64,000 nucleotides of DNA. Origin: Niastella sp. OAS944. GTDB taxonomy: Bacteria > Bacteroidota > Bacteroidia > Chitinophagales > Chitinophagaceae. The position numbers and the translations under genes were made by a program. Under the pieces are notes generated by a model. That model searched no databases and was not told where the DNA came from. It saw only the letters and a program-made list of their open reading frames with translations. This document shows, piece by piece, positions 59,745 to 64,000 of the stretch (its first letter is position 1; each line of letters begins with the position of its first letter). Location of the stretch: positions 1,840,841 to 1,904,840 of the forward strand of contig JANUBW010000001.1 in NCBI GenBank assembly GCA_024809215.1, written 5' to 3'.

Positions 59745-60050
59745 TTATTGTTGTTTTATAAAGCTTATAATTTCGCTGCCGGCATGAATGTAATACTGCC
59801 CTGTGGCAAGCCCAGTGATATCTATTGCATTTGATAAAGTGCTGCCGGAAGATCGCAATGAAATCGTTTTTACCATGCGCCCCATTCCATCAATTATTTT
59901 AAACGATACGGCTCCTGTTGGCATCTGTAACTGAACATTCACCACATCTTTAACCGGGTTAGGAAAGATGGTAATAGATGCATTTTTATCGTAACGTATG
60001 GGTACCATTTTGCTGTAGGAATAATCGCCGTTACCGGCTAATGAAACATT
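59745..60050 (-). pseudogene. C-terminal T9SS sorting-domain remnant
   Basis: The open frame begins after a TAA near 60051 and encodes NVSLAGNGDYSYSKMVPIRY, then a complete type A sorting domain (IFPNPVKDVVNVQL, GLATGQYYIHAG). Sorting domains always end larger secreted proteins, and the DYSYSK-(I/V)-V-x-I-R segment is the usual linker after a fibronectin-type domain. Nothing before it in frame encodes a protein body. I read it as the stump of a lost T9SS enzyme gene between GH97 and GH5; a stand-alone 87-residue protein from ATG 60008 would lack a signal peptide. Confidence 0.7.
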
Positions 60051-60093
60051 TTATACCCCATCTGCTTCTATATATTTATAATCCTATTAAGAT

Positions 60094-62025
60094 CTATTGC
60101 ATAGGCACCAACGACGCAGCAAACCCACCCCTGCGAAGCAACTTTACATCAACAGAACCTGATTGATCTACAACCAGGTATTGCGTTGCAAAAGCTTTAT
60201 CGTGCTTTCCATCAGCTATCAAAGTGAGTTTATATTTTACCCCATCAGGTAAAAAATCGAATTTTACGGTTTTGGTTTTTTCTTTTTGCTCTCCATTGAT
60301 GCCGCCTATATACCAATCATTTCCTTTGCGGCGGGCCATGATCACCTCCTTACCGGGATAACCATCCAGCAATTTGATATCATCCCAGGCATTGGGCACA
60401 TGCTTTAAAAATGTTTTGGCGGCGTCGGGAAGCTCATAATAGCCTTCGGGCCGGTCGGCCATGTGTTGCATGCCCGATTCAAACAATACACTTAATGCCA
60501 GTTCATGCCCATACGAAGTAATATGCGGGTATTGCGAATTGGTAAATGTAACAGGGGTATAGTCCATTGGGCCAACTACGTTGCGGGTGAAAGGTAGAGT
60601 GGCATTATGTTCAGGAGCAGGGAGCGTAAAGTCAGGCGTGTTGTTGTACCACTCGGCGCCACGCACGGCTTCGTGCGTCATGAGGTTGGGATAGGTTCTT
60701 TCCCACCCTCTTGGCACAATGCAGCCATGAAAGTAAACCATCATTTCAAATTGAGCTGCATCTTCTAATATGTCCAAATAATATTTGATCATATCCTGCT
60801 TCTCACTTTCGAAGAAATCGACCTTCACGCCGGCAAATCCCAGTTTTTTCAGCTTCGTAAATTCCTCCACCCGGTTTTGGTGCGTAAGCATCCGGTCGCG
60901 GGGTGTGGCAGTAACATAAGTATGCGGTCCGCCTGAATTGTACCAGATCAAGGGCTTTATGCCTTTTGAGGTGATATACTTTACCGCATCTTCCAGCCTA
61001 CCCCCATTACCCATTGCATCCCATTCCCAATCGAGCAATGTATAAGGCCAGCCCATTTCGGCAGCGAGATCGGCAAACTCACAAACAGTTTTATAATCTT
61101 TGGTGCCATGATTGCTCGCCCAATAATTCCATGAGGCTATTCCGGGTTTTATCCAGCTTGTATTTTTTATAACTGATGGCTCAGCAACATCATTCACTAA
61201 AGTAGACGCCACTATATCGGCAAGTGTTCCCATAACGATCACCCGCCAGGGCGATTTCCAGGGAAGCGTTATAGCAGGTGTGGACTCTCCCAGTCCTCTT
61301 CCATCTTTTGGATCTGGAAAGGTGAGTTTGTATTTCTCAGCATCAGCGGCATTGCTTAATTTGGTACCGCAGTAATTCCTGTTCACATCGGCTTCATGCA
61401 ATAAGAACCAGCAATCATTATTTTCTGTATTAAAAAGCGCAGGGTAACCCCATTCGCCTGAAAGTGTTTTGTCCTTGTTCATTGCGGTATAAAGACCCTC
61501 GTTGGCAGCAGTCCATTTTTCCATCCATCGGGTGGTTTCTTTTGGAACAGCATAGGATGTCAATTCATCTTTAACGATAAATGATCCTTGTTTTTCAGGA
61601 AACTCATAACGAAAAACAAGGCCATCATTGTAAGCCCTGATGATGATATTGAGTTTTGCTTTCGTTGGATTTTCAAAAGAAACCACTACCTCATTTGCAG
61701 CGTTTTTGCAAACAGATCTTTTGCCGTGCAGCGCCGTGTATTCTTCCTTAATTAAAATTGGTTTTCCTGTTTTCAAAAATCTTAAGTCCTTTGAAAAATC
61801 CTGATCGCTGCGCGATAAACCTATATCAATACGGGGAATAGCTTCTGTAATTTTTCCATTGTTATTGAAAGATGCTTTTATATACCACTCGCCAACATCA
61901 TTGCTTTGCTTATTATAAAGTTCTACAACGATCTTTTGATTGGGAGACTGAATAACTGCTTTTTGTGCAAGTATTATGCTGCTGAACGCTGAGAACAGCA
62001 TTACAAGAACTAACTGACGCTTCAT
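60094..62025 (-). CDS. Second GH97 alpha-glycosidase, retaining type
   Basis: 643 residues, signal peptide about 1-20. Domain layout as for the other GH97. Nucleophile position Asp403 in GVKVDFFESEKQ; partner segment LMTHEAVRGAEWYNNTPDFT; ITSYGHELALSVLFESGMQHMAD is the usual late barrel block. It starts 15 bp after the GH31 stop, so the two are co-transcribed and likely act on the same substrate. The two GH97 proteins share the retaining signature but differ in many surface loops, arguing for different substrates rather than a recent duplication. Confidence 0.9.
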   Translation of the reverse strand: MKRQLVLVMLFSAFSSIILAQKAVIQSPNQKIVVELYNKQSNDVGEWYIKASFNNNGKITEAIPRIDIGLSRSDQDFSKDLRFLKTGKPILIKEEYTALHGKRSVCKNAANEVVVSFENPTKAKLNIIIRAYNDGLVFRYEFPEKQGSFIVKDELTSYAVPKETTRWMEKWTAANEGLYTAMNKDKTLSGEWGYPALFNTENNDCWFLLHEADVNRNYCGTKLSNAADAEKYKLTFPDPKDGRGLGESTPAITLPWKSPWRVIVMGTLADIVASTLVNDVAEPSVIKNTSWIKPGIASWNYWASNHGTKDYKTVCEFADLAAEMGWPYTLLDWEWDAMGNGGRLEDAVKYITSKGIKPLIWYNSGGPHTYVTATPRDRMLTHQNRVEEFTKLKKLGFAGVKVDFFESEKQDMIKYYLDILEDAAQFEMMVYFHGCIVPRGWERTYPNLMTHEAVRGAEWYNNTPDFTLPAPEHNATLPFTRNVVGPMDYTPVTFTNSQYPHITSYGHELALSVLFESGMQHMADRPEGYYELPDAAKTFLKHVPNAWDDIKLLDGYPGKEVIMARRKGNDWYIGGINGEQKEKTKTVKFDFLPDGVKYKLTLIADGKHDKAFATQYLVVDQSGSVDVKLLRRGGFAASLVPMQ

Positions 62026-62040
62026 ACTTTTGCCTGCTTC

Positions 62041-64000
62041 TTAAAATTTTACGACTACTTTTTTTCCTGTATAGTTGACTGGCTTATTTGCCTGGCTCGT
62101 TACAATCACAATGTTGAATTTTCTTTCATTAAGCATTCCCGGGAACGAACCATTTCTGTCGCTGATGGTCAAATTCCTTTTTGCATCGTCCCAGGTGAAA
62201 GTTATGGTTGAATAAACTCCCTTCTCATAATTGTAATTATCATTCTCATCTTCGTACAAAACAAATTTTCCGTTTGCGCCGGGATAGATCCTTATTTCAA
62301 GGTTGTCCCATTTTTTCTCTTCGGCATATTGAACAGAAGGGCCTACAGGAATTACAGAACCTGCTTTCACATAAAGAGGAATGATCTCGAGCGGCGTTTG
62401 CCTGCTCACTTTATTACCGCCTGAAAATCTTTCAGCAGTCCAGAAATCATACCAGTCAACACCTGCAGGCAAATAGGTTTCTTTTGACCCGGTGGCACTG
62501 AAGTCTTCTGCACCCGCCTTAACATACATTGCGTTGGTGACAGGACTTACCAGCAGCGATTTACCAAACATATATTCATCGTTAAGATCCAAAGCCTTTT
62601 TGTCTTTTGGGAAATCCATCACCAGCCCACGCATCATGCTCGATTGACTGGCTGTAATCTCCCATGAGGTAGAATAGATATAAGGCAATAAATGATAACG
62701 CAGGTTGATGTATTTTTCAATAGCATCGTAGTATTTGCTTCCTTTCTGTCCGAATTGATAAATTTCCCTTGGCGCATCTGCACCATGCGAACGCATCATG
62801 GGAGTGAAAGTTCCAAACTGCAGCCAGCGAACATATAATTCACGATACTCGGGGTCTTCCAGTTTTCTTTTAAATCTGTTAAGAAAGAATCCGCCTATAT
62901 CGGCATTCCAATAAGGAATACCGGTAAGTGAGAAATTCAGACCTGCAGCAATCTGGTTCTTCAATGCACTCCATGACGAAGTTACATCACCCGACCAGGT
63001 ATTAGCTCCATACCGTTGCTGGCCGGCAAATGCTGAACGCGTAAGGATAAACACCCTTTTGCCGGAATCAACTGCACGCTGGTGCGTTGACACGCCGCCG
63101 ACAGTCATTAAAGGAAAGGCATTGCGAACTTTCCTGAATGACCCCAAATAAGTTTTATTATCAAAGTCTGACGGTTTCGGATTAAGATGATCTGGTTCCG
63201 ATGAATCCATCCACCAGCCATCCAGCCCGAGCTTATACATTTCTGCCAAATATTTCCAGTAAATATCACGGGCGGCCGGATTGTAGGGATCATATACTCG
63301 AACACCAGAGGGATAATCACGTCTTACAGGCCATTTTTCAGAACCAGACTCGGGCCAGGTTGTAAAATTCATCAACGCCCCTATCTTATCCAACTCTTTG
63401 TATTGCTTGGTATGGGGGCCAAACGAATTCCAGATAGAAATGATCATGTGTGCCTTCATGTTGTGCACATCGCTCACCATCTTTTTGGGATCCGGGAATT
63501 CGGGATTTAAAAAATCCATGGCGTTCCACAAATAGTTGCTTCCCCAGTATTGCCAGTCCTGTATAATACCGTCAAGAGGCACGCCCAACTTTCGGTATTC
63601 CTTTACTACATCTACCAGTTCATCCTGGCTTTTATATCTTTCTTTGCTTTGCCAAAAGCCGTAGGTCCACAAGGGGAACATGGGCGCCTGCCCCGTCAGT
63701 TCACGCATACGTGCAATTACACCATCCGCATTACCGCCGTACATGAAATAATAATCAACACAATCGCCAACATCCGATTTAAATGATGTGCCTTCGGTAT
63801 TATCAGTAAACACCGTGGGAGAATAATTATCCCAAAATACACCATACCCTTTTACTGATTGAAAAAATGGAATGTAATCATCGAGGTTTCCCTGCACCAT
63901 GTTAAGGGTTACATTACGCTGACTCATTTTGCCCTGCTGCTGTTGACCAAGGCCATAAATGGGTTCATCGTTGTCCAGTGCAAATGATTGTTGAACGGTT
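62041..64000 (-). CDS. GH31 alpha-xylosidase, N-terminus outside the window
   Basis: The frame stays open to the right edge (TVQQSFALDNDEPIYGLGQQ ... before MSQRN), so the Met at 63927 is internal and at least 652 residues are in view. Barrel motifs: DGIIQDWQYWG, nucleophile Asp in DGWWMDSSEPD, acid/base Asp in TWSGDVTSSW, and the alpha-xylosidase-type segment FTPMMRSHGADAPREIYQFG. The C-terminal sandwiches end FVLYEDENDNYNYEKGVY. It removes alpha-1,6-xylose from xyloglucan oligosaccharides. It leads an operon with GH97 (15-bp gap). Confidence 0.93.
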   Translation of the reverse strand, partial: TVQQSFALDNDEPIYGLGQQQQGKMSQRNVTLNMVQGNLDDYIPFFQSVKGYGVFWDNYSPTVFTDNTEGTSFKSDVGDCVDYYFMYGGNADGVIARMRELTGQAPMFPLWTYGFWQSKERYKSQDELVDVVKEYRKLGVPLDGIIQDWQYWGSNYLWNAMDFLNPEFPDPKKMVSDVHNMKAHMIISIWNSFGPHTKQYKELDKIGALMNFTTWPESGSEKWPVRRDYPSGVRVYDPYNPAARDIYWKYLAEMYKLGLDGWWMDSSEPDHLNPKPSDFDNKTYLGSFRKVRNAFPLMTVGGVSTHQRAVDSGKRVFILTRSAFAGQQRYGANTWSGDVTSSWSALKNQIAAGLNFSLTGIPYWNADIGGFFLNRFKRKLEDPEYRELYVRWLQFGTFTPMMRSHGADAPREIYQFGQKGSKYYDAIEKYINLRYHLLPYIYSTSWEITASQSSMMRGLVMDFPKDKKALDLNDEYMFGKSLLVSPVTNAMYVKAGAEDFSATGSKETYLPAGVDWYDFWTAERFSGGNKVSRQTPLEIIPLYVKAGSVIPVGPSVQYAEEKKWDNLEIRIYPGANGKFVLYEDENDNYNYEKGVYSTITFTWDDAKRNLTISDRNGSFPGMLNERKFNIVIVTSQANKPVNYTGKKVVVKF

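Noticed and set aside
1..64000. tRNA, rRNA, insertion sequences, prophage
   Set aside because: No cloverleaf, rRNA segments, transposase or phage proteins were recognised on reading; small RNAs could still be missed without a covariance search.

Overview
The window looks like a chromosomal segment of a plant-polysaccharide-degrading Bacteroidota, most likely a Chitinophagaceae relative (Niastella/Chitinophaga type; inferred from gene content). The evidence is a SusC/SusD pair, type IX secretion (T9SS) C-terminal sorting domains, LytTR and reg_prop/Y_Y_Y sensor systems, many lipoprotein and Sec signal peptides on glycoside hydrolases, and promoters of the Bacteroidota form TTTG-N19-21-TAnnTTTG. 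No rRNA, tRNA, CRISPR array, transposase or prophage gene was seen.

Layout. (1) 3-125 is the tail of a gene entering from the left. (2) 244-10461 is one minus-strand sugar operon: DeoR regulator, FucI-like isomerase, two-subunit transketolase, lipoprotein sugar-binding protein, DUF2291 protein, RbsA-type ATPase, RbsC-type permease and FGGY kinase. The gene set implies import, aldose-to-ketose isomerisation, phosphorylation and transketolase cleavage of an unusual pentose-like sugar, with apiose the best guess. (3) About 10.46-11.34 kb is gene-free and full of short repeats and palindromes. (4) 11.4-31 kb is mixed: GH3 beta-glucosidase, beta-helix lipoprotein beside a propeller-gene remnant, Crp/Fnr regulator, HAD hydrolase plus CAT-like acetyltransferase, a propeller glycosidase, two divergent lipoproteins, a LytTR sensor/regulator set, two exported surface proteins, TetR, beta-carbonic anhydrase and three small cytosolic genes.

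(5) 30.3-48.2 kb is a pectin/arabinan-type polysaccharide utilisation locus. It holds SusC and SusD, a divergent Tat-exported Gfo/Idh/MocA dehydrogenase with a DUF1080 keto-glycoside hydrolase, a four-gene minus operon (three GH43 genes, one with two catalytic domains, and a GH105), and a divergent sensor kinase plus AraC-type response regulator. (6) 48.4-49.9 kb holds two immunity-like cytosolic proteins. (7) 50.0-64.0 kb is a xyloglucan-type enzyme block on the minus strand: GH31 alpha-xylosidase (cut by the right edge), GH97, a T9SS-domain remnant, GH5 endoglucanase, GH74 xyloglucanase, GH2 beta-galactosidase and a second GH97. Paired direct repeats spaced exactly 22 bp stand at matching distances before the GH5 and the last GH97 gene.

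Together the secreted enzymes would strip and cut pectic and xyloglucan side chains, SusC/D would import oligosaccharides, the periplasmic enzymes would finish depolymerisation, and the left operon could catabolise one rare released sugar. Links between blocks are inference.
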